64,000 bases of DNA from Acinetobacter venetianus RAG-1 = CIP 110063 (GTDB lineage: Bacteria; Pseudomonadota; Gammaproteobacteria; Pseudomonadales; Moraxellaceae). Each line of letters opens with the position of its first letter. The first letter of the stretch is position 1. Shown here piece after piece: positions 17,714-25,848 of the stretch. The notes under the pieces are model-generated. The model was not told the origin of the DNA, did no database searches, and worked only from the letters and a program-made list of their open reading frames with translations. Location of the stretch: the NCBI RefSeq assembly GCF_000368585.1, contig NZ_KB849558.1:1034722-1098721 (forward strand), given 5' to 3'. Made by a program: the position numbers and the translations under genes.

Positions 17714-18661
17714 ATGCTCAAACATTTTAGTATTTTGGCTTTAGCTATCATAACAAGTATTCATTCAGCATCTGCCCAACCAACTTTAGTGAATAAAAAA
17801 ATAAATGATTCATTTACAAAGACTGAAAATAAACAAAGCTTTATATTAAAGTCTAAATACACTTCACATGAATATTTAATCCAAGTTGCCCTACCTACTA
17901 TAAACATCCCACAAGAAGGCTTTCCGGTACTTTATCTTCTTGATGGTAATGCCTCATTTGATAGTGCAGCTAACATAGCCAAGTCTGTTGGTGCTGGCGC
18001 GAATAAATTAGGTTTAAGTCCTGTAGCTGTAGTCGCGATTGGCTATCCCAATCAAAGTACATTTGATGTTCAAAAACGCGCTTTAGACTACACTCCGAAA
18101 ACTTCTGCAAAATTTCAATCTGAAGCTAAATACAAATACGGAGGAGCAGATCAATTTTTTCAATTTATTGAAAAAGAGCTCAAACCTGAAATCGAGTCAC
18201 GAATCAACGTAAATACGAAACAACAAAGCCTATTTGGACACTCATTTGGTGGGTTATTTGTACTTCATACGATATTTGCTCAGCCACAAAGCTTTCAACG
18301 ATACATTGCTGCTAGCCCTTCGTTATGGTTTGATGACTATGTGCTCTTAGAAAAACAAAATGATTGGTTAAATAAAAAAGATAAAACTGAACCGATGATG
18401 CTAATGACAACTGTTGGAACACATGAACATCGCAAAAATGCAACTCCTGATCTTCAAGCACAGCAAAAGCAGAGTCACTTTTATCAAAACTTCAAAAAAC
18501 AACAAACACAACAGTTTTTATACTGGGACTTCCGACACCCTGCTGAACAACATTTAACAAACATGTATGCAAGCTTACCAAAAGCAATCATGCTTGCTGG
18601 TTGTCAGCCAGAAAGTTGTACGAATTTGTTTGATGAACCGGTACAAGAAAACAATGAGTAA
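17714..18661 (+). CDS. Secreted alpha/beta-fold esterase, IroE/Fes-like
   Basis: The protein has a signal peptide (MLKHFSILALAIITSIHSASA, cleavage near residue 22). A putative-esterase (PF00756-like) domain follows, with FPVLYLLDGNASFD near the start and the nucleophile elbow FGHSFGG at about 173-179. Periplasmic esterases of this class hydrolyse ferric-siderophore trilactones such as enterobactin (IroE, Fes). The Fur box just upstream supports an iron-acquisition role. The C-terminal region has HPAEQHL, which likely holds the catalytic His, and a Cys pair (CQPESC). The substrate is inferred from regulation and family; another ester cannot be excluded. Confidence 0.82.
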   Translation: MLKHFSILALAIITSIHSASAQPTLVNKKINDSFTKTENKQSFILKSKYTSHEYLIQVALPTINIPQEGFPVLYLLDGNASFDSAANIAKSVGAGANKLGLSPVAVVAIGYPNQSTFDVQKRALDYTPKTSAKFQSEAKYKYGGADQFFQFIEKELKPEIESRINVNTKQQSLFGHSFGGLFVLHTIFAQPQSFQRYIAASPSLWFDDYVLLEKQNDWLNKKDKTEPMMLMTTVGTHEHRKNATPDLQAQQKQSHFYQNFKKQQTQQFLYWDFRHPAEQHLTNMYASLPKAIMLAGCQPESCTNLFDEPVQENNE

Positions 18662-18926
18662 AATTTTTCGGCTTTAGTTGACTAAGTTTAGTGAATATCG
18701 ATTTAACTGCGTGTAGTGGTTGCCTAATGCGGGTTGTAATTGTAGCGATAACTCAACTTACTTCATTATCTATGCAACAGAATGACCAATTGATCCAACG
18801 GCCAATTACACACTAAAAATGATAAAAACATTGAGTGTTTAAATGCTTTTAACAAAACATTTAAATCCAAATTTTCATTCTTGCTGAATTGGTTATAATC
18901 AAATTTTAAAAGACCAAATAGTAAAA

Positions 18927-19550
18927 ATGAAAATAATAATCTCATTTCCAATGATTGTACTAAGTAGTTTAGGTTTAACAGGCTGTATTGGCTGCTATAA
19001 CCCAAACGGCTGTGGCCGGGATGCTTCCCCTTATTTTTATACAACCACAACAACCCACGTTCGACATTTAATCGTTCCCTCACAAAGTAAACTCACCTAT
19101 AAACTGATAGATTCAAAACAAATAGATCAACAATACAAAGCATTAGATGAGAGAAATTTGACTGAAATAGAACTTGCACCAAATACAGCAATGATCTGGG
19201 GAGGAATGCCAGTCACAACTTTTTTACAGTTCTTCAATTCCGAGTTTAAAGGCTTTACTGCTTACCGTGTCGTAGACGCTGCCCCAGCGATAAACAATGA
19301 ATTTGCTCAGTTATGGAAAAGTTGCGATGATCGCTTAGATGTTCTTTTAAAAGATCCAAACGATTGGTCTTTTAATCCCAAGAACATGGAAATCACGGGT
19401 TGTGGTGTAAATATTCAAAAGAGAAGTCAATACAATGATCATTGGCCAAATCAAGATAAGGCTGATGCTTTTCTAATTAAAATAAATCAAGCACTGCAAA
19501 AACAACCTAAGCAGCAGAATTATCCTATCGTTATTCTTTCATCAAAATAA
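18927..19550 (+). CDS. Hypothetical lipoprotein (207 aa)
   Basis: The signal sequence MKIIISFPMIVLSSLGLTGC ends in a lipobox (LTGC, Cys 20). A short Cys/Gly/Asn-rich segment (CIGCYNPNGCGRD) and a 180-residue soluble domain with no recognised motif follow. The mature part has two further Cys (WKSCDDR and EITGCGVN) that may form a disulfide in the periplasm. ATG 18927 is the only start that gives a signal peptide. It stands alone between the esterase and the convergent acyl-CoA dehydrogenase. Function is unknown; a membrane-anchored periplasmic location is well supported. Confidence 0.75.
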   Translation: MKIIISFPMIVLSSLGLTGCIGCYNPNGCGRDASPYFYTTTTTHVRHLIVPSQSKLTYKLIDSKQIDQQYKALDERNLTEIELAPNTAMIWGGMPVTTFLQFFNSEFKGFTAYRVVDAAPAINNEFAQLWKSCDDRLDVLLKDPNDWSFNPKNMEITGCGVNIQKRSQYNDHWPNQDKADAFLIKINQALQKQPKQQNYPIVILSSK

Positions 19551-19557
19551 TCAAAAC

Positions 19558-19585
19558 CAGCCTGCTCTTTTGAACAGGCTGATCT
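19558..19585 (-). terminator. Terminator between the lipoprotein and acyl-CoA dehydrogenase genes
   Basis: CAGCCTG (19558-19564) pairs with CAGGCTG (19575-19581) around a 10-nt loop. On the minus strand it is followed by GTTTTGATTATTTTG, so it mainly serves the acyl-CoA dehydrogenase gene that ends at 19593. Confidence 0.7.
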
Positions 19586-19592
19586 AAGTTAA

Positions 19593-20741
19593 CTAGGCTT
19601 TACCAATCAATCCACGAGCTACGATCTCTTTCATGATTTCATTTGTTCCACCGTAAATACGTTGGATACGTGCATCAATGAAGAAACGTGAAATTGGATA
19701 TTCGGTCATATAACCATAACCACCAAATAACTGTAGTAAATTATCTGCTACTTTCATTTGCATATCAGTACTAAAGCTCTTTAATGCAGCCGCTGTTTCC
19801 ACATCTAATTTACCTTCCATGTAGAGCTCTACATTTTGGTTATAAAATGCAGCAGTTGCCAACTCATCAATTTTTGCTTGAGCTAAAACAAACCGCGTAT
19901 TTTGGAATTGCGCAATTGCTTGACCAAACGCTTGGCGTTCTTTGACATAAGCCGTCGCTAAATCAATTGCACCACGAATTGCACCAAGTGCTGTAGAAGC
20001 AATTGCAGTACGCTCACGCGGTAATTCTTGCATTAAATAAGCAAAACCAGATCCAGCATTCCCAAGCAATTGATCTTTGGGTACTTTGACGTTATCGAAG
20101 AATAATTCAGATGTATCTTGTGAATGCAAACCGATCTTGTCTAAGTTTGTTCCCTTTTTAAAGCCTTCAAGATGTGTGTCTACGAGCATCAAAGACACAC
20201 CTTTAGCACGCGCTTGCGGGTCTGTTTTCACTGCAAGAACAACTAAATCAGCATGTTGACCATTTGAAATAAAAGTTTTTGAGCCATTAAGAATATAATG
20301 ATCATCTTGCAAAATTGCACTAGTACGCATTGCTTGTAAGTCAGACCCAGCACCTGGTTCCGTCATCCCAATCGCACCAACGACTTCACCTGAAACCATT
20401 TTTGGCAACCAATGCTTTTTCTGTTCTTCTGTGGCAATGTGTTGAATATATGGTGCAGCAATTTCAGAATGACATGAAATAGCTGTTGATAATGCGCAAT
20501 AGCCTGCACGTGCAGACTCTTCAACTAACATCAATGAATAATGGGTAGGAACACCGTAGCCGCCATATTCTTCTGGTACATCTACACACAGAAATCCATT
20601 TTCACCTAACAATGTCCAAACTGAACGTGGCATAATGCCCTCGCGTTCCCACTGGTCGTAATGGGGAGCAATATTTTCGCTCATAAATCGTTTAAAATTA
20701 TCACGGAAGAGTTCCAAATCTGCATCGTAAGCTAACATCAT
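19593..20741 (-). CDS. Acyl-CoA dehydrogenase
   Basis: This FAD enzyme of fatty acid or branched-chain acyl-CoA beta-oxidation has the family motifs VVGAIGMTEPGAGSDLQAM in the middle domain, the RERTAIASTALG segment, RQAFGQAIAQFQNTRF, and LFGGYGYMTEYPISRFF-DARI near the end with the GGTNEIMKEI loop that usually provides or neighbours the catalytic Glu. I set the start at ATG 20741 (ATG 20738 equally good) because GAAAGGAAATA precedes it; an ATG at 20813 gives a basic, low-complexity extension. The protein is about 382 residues, normal for the family. No partner beta-oxidation genes lie nearby, so chain-length preference is open. Confidence 0.92.
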   Translation of the reverse strand: MMLAYDADLELFRDNFKRFMSENIAPHYDQWEREGIMPRSVWTLLGENGFLCVDVPEEYGGYGVPTHYSLMLVEESARAGYCALSTAISCHSEIAAPYIQHIATEEQKKHWLPKMVSGEVVGAIGMTEPGAGSDLQAMRTSAILQDDHYILNGSKTFISNGQHADLVVLAVKTDPQARAKGVSLMLVDTHLEGFKKGTNLDKIGLHSQDTSELFFDNVKVPKDQLLGNAGSGFAYLMQELPRERTAIASTALGAIRGAIDLATAYVKERQAFGQAIAQFQNTRFVLAQAKIDELATAAFYNQNVELYMEGKLDVETAAALKSFSTDMQMKVADNLLQLFGGYGYMTEYPISRFFIDARIQRIYGGTNEIMKEIVARGLIGKA

Positions 20742-20985
20742 TATTTCCTTTCGCTTTCTTTGTTTTAAAAATAAGTTCGCCGTCATGCTAATAACTTTTT
20801 TTCGAGATGTCATGTCCCGTTTGCATCAAATCACTAGACTCATTCGGTCAATAATTTTGTTTGCAATACGCTTTTCATAACGACAATTGTTTACTGATTA
20901 AACAGCTTCTTTCATTTTTTACGCTAAATACATCACTTTTATGTCATATTGGTTTTAATTCTTAGCCATCGCTTTAAATACGATC

Positions 20986-21984
20986 ATGAACACGAAACGA
21001 AATATTTATAAAACCGAAGAACATCCTTTTGCGCAATATGTTCGTATTTTAGGTAAAGGTAAAACTGGCTCTCGTTCACTTAGCTACGAAGAAGCTTATC
21101 AAGCTTTTAGCATGATCCTTAAAAATGAAGTACTTGATGTGCAACTCGGCGCTTTTCTCATGCTACTTCGCGTAAAAGAAGAATCTGTAGATGAACTTGC
21201 AGGTTTTGTTCAAGCTACTCGTGATCAACTCTCATTTAAACCACTCGAAGTTGACCTCGATTGGTCCTCTTATGCGGGTAAGCGTAAACATTATCCGTGG
21301 TTCTTATTAGCCGCACTGACTCTAGCCCATCACGGTTACAAGATTTTGATGCATGGTGCATCAGGTCACACTATCAACCGCGTTTATACTGAACAAGTTT
21401 TAGAGTACTTGGGCTATACGATTTGCCAAAGTGAACATGATGTACAAAATCAGCTTGCTCAACACAATTTTGCATTTTTACCACTTGAAGTCATTTCACC
21501 AATTCTCAGTGAATTGATTTCACTACGTAATGTGATGGGGCTTCGCTCTCCAATTCATACGCTTGCTCGATTGATTAATCCTTTTGATGCTAAAGCGACT
21601 TTACAAGCAATTTTCCATCCAGCTTATCGTAGCTCACACCAGCAAACTGCTTTTCGTTTAGGTTATAAAAACAGTGCTGTCATTAAAGGTGAAGGTGGTG
21701 AGTTTGAACGAAATCCTGATGCCAAAACGTTAATTTGTGGAATTAAAAGCGGCGAATTATATGAGCACGAATTGCCAAAATTAACACCAGATCGCAGCCC
21801 TGTTGAAGAAGAACTCGATCTCGCTGTATTTAAAGCAGTTTGGCTTGGCGAACAGTCTCATGAGTATGGCGAATTGGCAGTCATCGAAACCATGGGAATC
21901 GCGTTGTATACCATGGGTGCTGTGAATAGTTATGATGAAGTGATGAAAAAAGCGGAAGCGCTTTGGGAAACACGAAACAGCTGA
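20986..21984 (+). CDS. ybiB: YbiB/TrpD2-like glycosyltransferase-fold protein
   Basis: The 332-residue protein has the anthranilate phosphoribosyltransferase fold: a helical N-terminal dimerisation part (SLSYEEAYQAFSMIL-NEVLDVQLGAFLMLLRVK), then HGASGHTINRVYTEQ and LRNVMGLRSPIHTLARLINPF. In true TrpD the GTGGD-type loop binds PRPP; here that region reads MHGASGHTI, as in YbiB/TrpD2 proteins, which bind nucleic acid in E. coli rather than making tryptophan. It is monocistronic and divergent from the acyl-CoA dehydrogenase. Cytoplasmic; the true cellular job is unknown. Confidence 0.85.
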   Translation: MNTKRNIYKTEEHPFAQYVRILGKGKTGSRSLSYEEAYQAFSMILKNEVLDVQLGAFLMLLRVKEESVDELAGFVQATRDQLSFKPLEVDLDWSSYAGKRKHYPWFLLAALTLAHHGYKILMHGASGHTINRVYTEQVLEYLGYTICQSEHDVQNQLAQHNFAFLPLEVISPILSELISLRNVMGLRSPIHTLARLINPFDAKATLQAIFHPAYRSSHQQTAFRLGYKNSAVIKGEGGEFERNPDAKTLICGIKSGELYEHELPKLTPDRSPVEEELDLAVFKAVWLGEQSHEYGELAVIETMGIALYTMGAVNSYDEVMKKAEALWETRNS

Positions 21985-22069
21985 ACACTTAATAGAGCAT
22001 GTAAATTCTTTTGTATAAAATAAAAGTATCTAATTATGGTATCAACATATCATTCCAATTAGATAGAGA

Positions 22070-22129
22070 GCTGAGTTACACTAATTCAAACTCAGCATCA
22101 CTAGTAAGAATTTATTTCTTAGTAGTGAT
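22070..22129 (+). repeat. Two back-to-back hairpins after ybiB
   Basis: GCTGAGTT (22070-22077) pairs with AACTCAGC (22089-22096). Directly abutting is a 14-bp stem with one mismatch, 22097-22110 with 22116-22129 (ATCACTA.TAAGAA type). Neither has a clear T-run. Together they could form a 3' structure of the ybiB mRNA or a remnant of a small mobile hairpin element. Confidence 0.55.
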
Positions 22130-22245
22130 CATTACGGTCGACTTTGTTTTATACATAATTGAATTTTTTTTGATTTAATAGAATAATTATATTGATTCCT
22201 TGATATACAAGATAAAAAATCATTTACTGAATAGCCACCAAAATT

Positions 22246-23107
22246 CTAGACACACATAACCATCTTTTTATGGGCCTTTTCATAATCTAATGGAGAACGT
22301 TGACCATTGGAACCATGCCGTCGTTTTGAGTTATAAAACATTTCAATATATTCAAATATATCTGCTCTAGCATCTGATCTCGATACGTAAATTTTCTTCT
22401 TAATACGCTCTCGTTTTAGCAACTGAAAGAAGCTCTCAGCAACAGCATTATCATGGCAATTTCCTCTTCTGCTCATACTGCTTTCTAGATTATGATACTT
22501 GAGAAAAGCTTGCCATTCATGACTCGTATATTGGCTGATCTGAATGAATGAGTACTTTACACTTCGGTTTCCTTCTCCACAGAGCCATCAATAATGCATC
22601 TAAAACCAGATCTGTAGTCATTCTCGATTTCATAGACCAACCAACTACAAGGCGCGAAAATAAATCAATCACTACCGCAAGATATAACCAGCCTTCATGT
22701 GTACGAATATAGGTGATATCAGTAACCCATCGCTGATTAGGCTGAGCTGGATTAAACTGCCGCTCTAAAGTGTTTGTGGAGACAATATTGGGAATACCAA
22801 CATAAGCTCTAGGCTTGCGATAGCCACGCTGTGATTTAAGCCCATCCGCTTTCATCAGCCGATGTACCCGATTAATTCCACAGCCTTCACTGATATCCTT
22901 TAAGTCACAGTGAATCTTGCGATAGCCATAAACTCCACCAGATTCGAGCCAGAACTGTTTAATGAGACCTGAAAGCTGTTGCCGTTTCTTAGCAGTTTCA
23001 CTGATGGCTGCTTTAACCATGCGTAATAGCCACTGTGATGAACATCTAAAGTTGAACACAAACGACGAATCGGCTAGATACGCTGGTTGTCCTGATAAAG
23101 GCATACC
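22246..23107 (-). pseudogene. IS3-family transposase OrfB, multiply frameshifted
   Basis: The rve/DDE integrase domain is visible in pieces. GVYGYRKIHCDL and NQRWVTDITYIRTHEGWLYL (first Asp) lie in the upper frame and SMSRRGNCHDNAVAESFFQ (last Glu) in another. Between them, at about 22545, the expected HSDQGSQYTSHEW reads HSDQPIYES-stop; loss of five bases (GGCAG, flanked by CAG) explains this. Two more shifts and a TAG lie in the N-terminal part: NQRI-stop-PIRRLCSTL and HHSGYYAWLKQ are out of frame with SETAKKRQQLSG. The protein cannot be made intact. Confidence 0.88.
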
Positions 23108-23389
23108 TCACTTGGACTGACTTGCGAAGTACACCGCGGCTTTTTTTAATATGTCTCTTTCTTCTGTGACTCTTTGAAGTTCTTTCTTTAGCTTTGCTAA
23201 TTCCGAAAGTGGATCACCAGGTTCTGTGATCTTGGGTTGCTGTGGATCATAACGTTTAATCCAAGCATACAGACTATGTGTGGTGGTTCCTAAACGTGCA
23301 GCAACTTCGGCCACACTATAACCTTTCTCAGTGACTTGTTTTACTGCTTCTATTTTGAATTCTTCAGGATATCGTTTGCTACTGTTCAT
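23108..23389 (-). CDS. IS3-family transposase OrfA
   Basis: OrfA has an intact helix-turn-helix (RYPEEFKIEAVKQVTEKGYS-VAEVAARLGTTTHSLYAWIK) and a leucine-zipper-like coiled coil (LAKLKKELQRVTEERDILKKA) near its C-terminus. In active elements a programmed -1 frameshift joins it to OrfB. ATG 23389 (MNSSKRYPEEF) is preferred to the upstream GTG. It is 93 residues, normal length. Alone it can bind ends or inhibit transposition but cannot catalyse it, and its OrfB partner here is broken. Confidence 0.88.
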   Translation of the reverse strand: MNSSKRYPEEFKIEAVKQVTEKGYSVAEVAARLGTTTHSLYAWIKRYDPQQPKITEPGDPLSELAKLKKELQRVTEERDILKKAAVYFASQSK

Positions 23390-23412
23390 AAGCACCTCGT
23401 TAATTAGCCATT

Positions 23413-24114
23413 TTATCTAACTAAAGAGTGTCTACAAAATCGGTGGCTATTCATACTAATACAAATTTTATATTTACCTATACCATATTTAGTTGGAAAT
23501 TCCGTAGGATTAGCAAACATCTGCACATGACCTTTCTTATCCAGATTACTAATTTCATCTAATATATTAATGATATATTGTTTTTCTTTCTCCTCTTTAT
23601 TTTTGGTAAGAATGCTCCTGATATCTTCAATGGTACCATCGCCCTTATGTTTTAGGTAAAAGTCGGAGGTCATAAAGGCTGTTTGAGACTCTTTAGCGCA
23701 TTGAGTTAGATTTGCATTTTTACTTAGTTTAAAATTTTCACATTCCACTAGCCATTTTTGTTCAAATGTTAAATTAACTAATTTATCTAGTGTTAAATTC
23801 TCACTTATAGACATACCTGCTACAAAAGCTTGTCTTTCATTTTCCTCTCCAAAATTGGATACCATAAATCTTCGATAGCCTACATAAGCTCCAAGCTTAT
23901 TTTTTGTATTCATTTCCCCACAAGAACCATTCATTTTCTGAAATTTAACAGATTCAGGGTCAAATGATAATTCCTTTACCATTGTTTGAGCTTCTTGTTC
24001 TTTCTTTAACTTTTCTGAATTAATCTCTTCTAGTTTTAAGATTTGTCTTTGCACTTGTTCTTCTAGGTGAATTTCTTTTGGACTTTTATCACAACCAATA
24101 AGTCCAATAACCAC
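23413..24114 (-). pseudogene. Lipoprotein-like gene with damaged start and an IS at its stop codon
   Basis: The frame shows IGLIGCDKSPKE, a lipobox followed by a helical, charged region (EEQVQRQILKLEEINSEKLKK) and a domain with four Cys (GSCGEM, LVECENFKL, LTQCAKE, KICI). The only start in frame is GTG 24114, leaving seven residues before the Cys, too short for a signal. The bases upstream (KIICIF, then a stop) look like a signal peptide cut off from its start by a lost base. At the 3' end the IS joins after KICIS. Without the IS the codons read ATT AGT AAA TGA, so the native protein ended ISK; now 14 foreign residues follow. Function unknown. Confidence 0.6.
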
Positions 24115-24436
24115 AAAAATACAAATTATTTTTCAAAATTAATTACCTATAATTCTCTTAACAGATACTAATAGTATTTCATTTATAACATTACTAGGCA
24201 ATTAATCCAGATTTCTATTTCTCATACATCTGATTAAATAAATATGCAATTAATCTTGCAAAGAGAAAAAACAAGTGTAGTAAGATGCCAAATTAAATAA
24301 ATGATAATTCATAAAAATTTATTAAATTTAATGTATGAAAATCATACAGCTTTTGAATAAAATATGACCCCGAAAACAAAAAAACGATGACTTTATTAAA
24401 ATCATCGCTTTAAATACTACTTGTTGTGGTAATTAA
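24115..24436. other. 322-bp AT-rich gap
   Basis: The gap lies between the damaged lipoprotein gene and yeaC. It holds the remains of the lipoprotein signal region on its left, a repeated GCAATTAATC (about 24198 and 24246), and the yeaC terminator on its right. No ORF or RNA gene is supported. Confidence 0.6.
24378..24410 (-). terminator. Terminator after yeaC
   Basis: CGATGA (24385-24390) pairs with TCATCG (24402-24407). On the minus strand the stem is followed by seven T. It closes the nadK-yeaC transcript. Confidence 0.8.
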
Positions 24437-24709
24437 TTAAACAAACCGAATTGGTTTAAACTCAGGCTCATTTTTGTGATGATCATCATCACACTCTTCA
24501 CCATCTTTTTTGGTACCACGATCGATATAACCGCTACGCTGTTCTTTCGGTAAATTTTCCATTTCCCAAGCATAAACAGCTTGCATACAAATTTCGCGTT
24601 GCTCTTTTGTCAAAGCCACACCATTTGGCCATTTACCAATTTCAACAGCAGTTTTTAAGCGCTCAACAATCTCAGGATTTAAAATAGCGAGCATTTGTTC
24701 AATATTCAT
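24437..24709 (-). CDS. YeaC family (DUF1315) protein
   Basis: The 90-residue acidic protein reads MNIEQMLAILNPEIVERLKTA then GKWPNGVALTKEQREICMQAVYAWE, the DUF1315/YeaC signature. It ends in an acidic His-rich tail (DDDHHKNEPEF). It is cytoplasmic and of unknown function. Its ATG overlaps the nadK stop by 4 bp, so it is translated with NAD kinase. The overlap suggests dosage coupling but no proven link. Confidence 0.88.
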   Translation of the reverse strand: MNIEQMLAILNPEIVERLKTAVEIGKWPNGVALTKEQREICMQAVYAWEMENLPKEQRSGYIDRGTKKDGEECDDDHHKNEPEFKPIRFV

Positions 24710-25665
24710 GATTCATCCTGTTGAAAAGATTCAAAATCTTGATTCCAACCCAGTTTAGTACGGCAAGCCATATAAAAGTCATAACCAGGCGGATGTAATA
24801 AGCTAAGTTTAAACGGATGTTTACGAATATGCACGGTGTCACCAACATTTAATGCAACACTGTGTTGTCCATCAGCACTTACCATTGGCAAAACACGATT
24901 CTCACGAATTGTGATTTTAATTTCACTCTGACCACCAACCACAATTGGACGAGATGACAATGTGTGAGGATGCATTGGAACAAGAGCAATTGCATCCATA
25001 CTAGGATGTAGAATCGGCCCACCACCCGACAACGCATAAGCTGTTGAACCAGTAGGTGTTGAAACAATTAAACCATCACTGTGCTGGCGGTACACATACT
25101 GACCATCGATATTCAAATCAAAATCAAGCATGTGAACTGATTTACCCGAATGCAATACCACGTCATTGAGCGCAATTGCATCATAAATCGTTTCACCATT
25201 CGTCCGAACTTCCATTTCCAATAAGAAACGGCGATCAAGCTGGAATTGGCCTTGTAATACCTGATCAAGTTTAAAAATGGCTTCAGCAGGTTTTATATCA
25301 GTTAAAAAACCTAAACGACCGCGGTTAATACCAATGACTGGCGTACTATAGCGAACCAAGGCACGCGCAGCATGTAACAGCGAACCATCACCGCCAACGA
25401 CGATCACAAGATCTACAACTTCACCCAGCAAGTTACGACTTACTGTTTGACCGTGACTATAAGGTACAAGTTTTGCCGTTTCTTGGTCAAAAACTGGGTT
25501 TAAGCCTAAAGTGATCAAATGATCATGAATTAAACATAACGTTTCTACTACAGAATATTTATCTGGTCGCCCAATTAGACCAATATTTCGAAAGGATTTA
25601 TGGGAAATTTGCACGAATAATTCAGCTCCGCTGCGATTCCTGACTATCATATCATTAACAATCAA
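24706..25665 (-). CDS. nadK: NAD kinase
   Basis: NadK phosphorylates NAD to NADP with ATP. The family motifs are present: VVVGGDGSLLHAAR (GGDG), INRGRLGFLTD, ALNDVVLHSGKSV (NE/D motif) and HSDGLIVSTPTGSTAYALSGGGP. At about 310 residues it is near normal length. Start ATG 25665 is the first in frame; ATG 25650 is an alternative, and the conserved part begins at SFRNIGLIGRPDK. It is divergent from mrcB and overlaps yeaC. The enzyme is essential in most bacteria and the sequence looks intact. Confidence 0.95.
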   Translation of the reverse strand: MIVNDMIVRNRSGAELFVQISHKSFRNIGLIGRPDKYSVVETLCLIHDHLITLGLNPVFDQETAKLVPYSHGQTVSRNLLGEVVDLVIVVGGDGSLLHAARALVRYSTPVIGINRGRLGFLTDIKPAEAIFKLDQVLQGQFQLDRRFLLEMEVRTNGETIYDAIALNDVVLHSGKSVHMLDFDLNIDGQYVYRQHSDGLIVSTPTGSTAYALSGGGPILHPSMDAIALVPMHPHTLSSRPIVVGGQSEIKITIRENRVLPMVSADGQHSVALNVGDTVHIRKHPFKLSLLHPPGYDFYMACRTKLGWNQDFESFQQDES

Positions 25666-25848
25666 TGTTGCGTTGATGATTGATTAAAAAGTATAAAAAT
25701 GTCTATCCGTTGTTTTTTTATACGATTAATGTCAACGGATTCTTAAAGTTTTTATTGCATGTTGCTATTTATTCACAGTTTTATGATTGCAAATTACTGA
25801 CAAGCTATCGCATCATTACCACCATTGTTTTGGTTTTAACGCAAATCT

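Larger units (their letters stand above)
22228..23454 (-). mobile_element. Decayed IS3-family insertion sequence (IS1236-like), 1227 bp
   Basis: Both ends carry inverted copies of TGAATAGCCACC (22228-22239 and 23443-23454). Imperfect similarity continues to TAGACAC (22247-22253 on the left and its partner near 23427-23433). The 3-bp TAC occurs directly outside each end (22225-22227 and 23455-23457) as a target-site duplication. Length, TG...CA ends, an OrfA/OrfB layout and the DDE-type OrfB all fit the IS3 family. OrfB is disrupted in several places, so the element should not move by itself. Confidence 0.9.

Noticed and set aside
18766..19083. 105-aa minus-strand ORF over the lipoprotein start
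   Set aside because: It overlaps the lipoprotein with a clear signal peptide and has a low-complexity, hydrophobic-then-basic sequence typical of antisense shadow.
22246..23395. Active IS with programmed -1 frameshift between OrfA and OrfB
   Set aside because: Extra shifts, a stop and a 5-base loss inside OrfB mean that a single programmed shift cannot give a full transposase.
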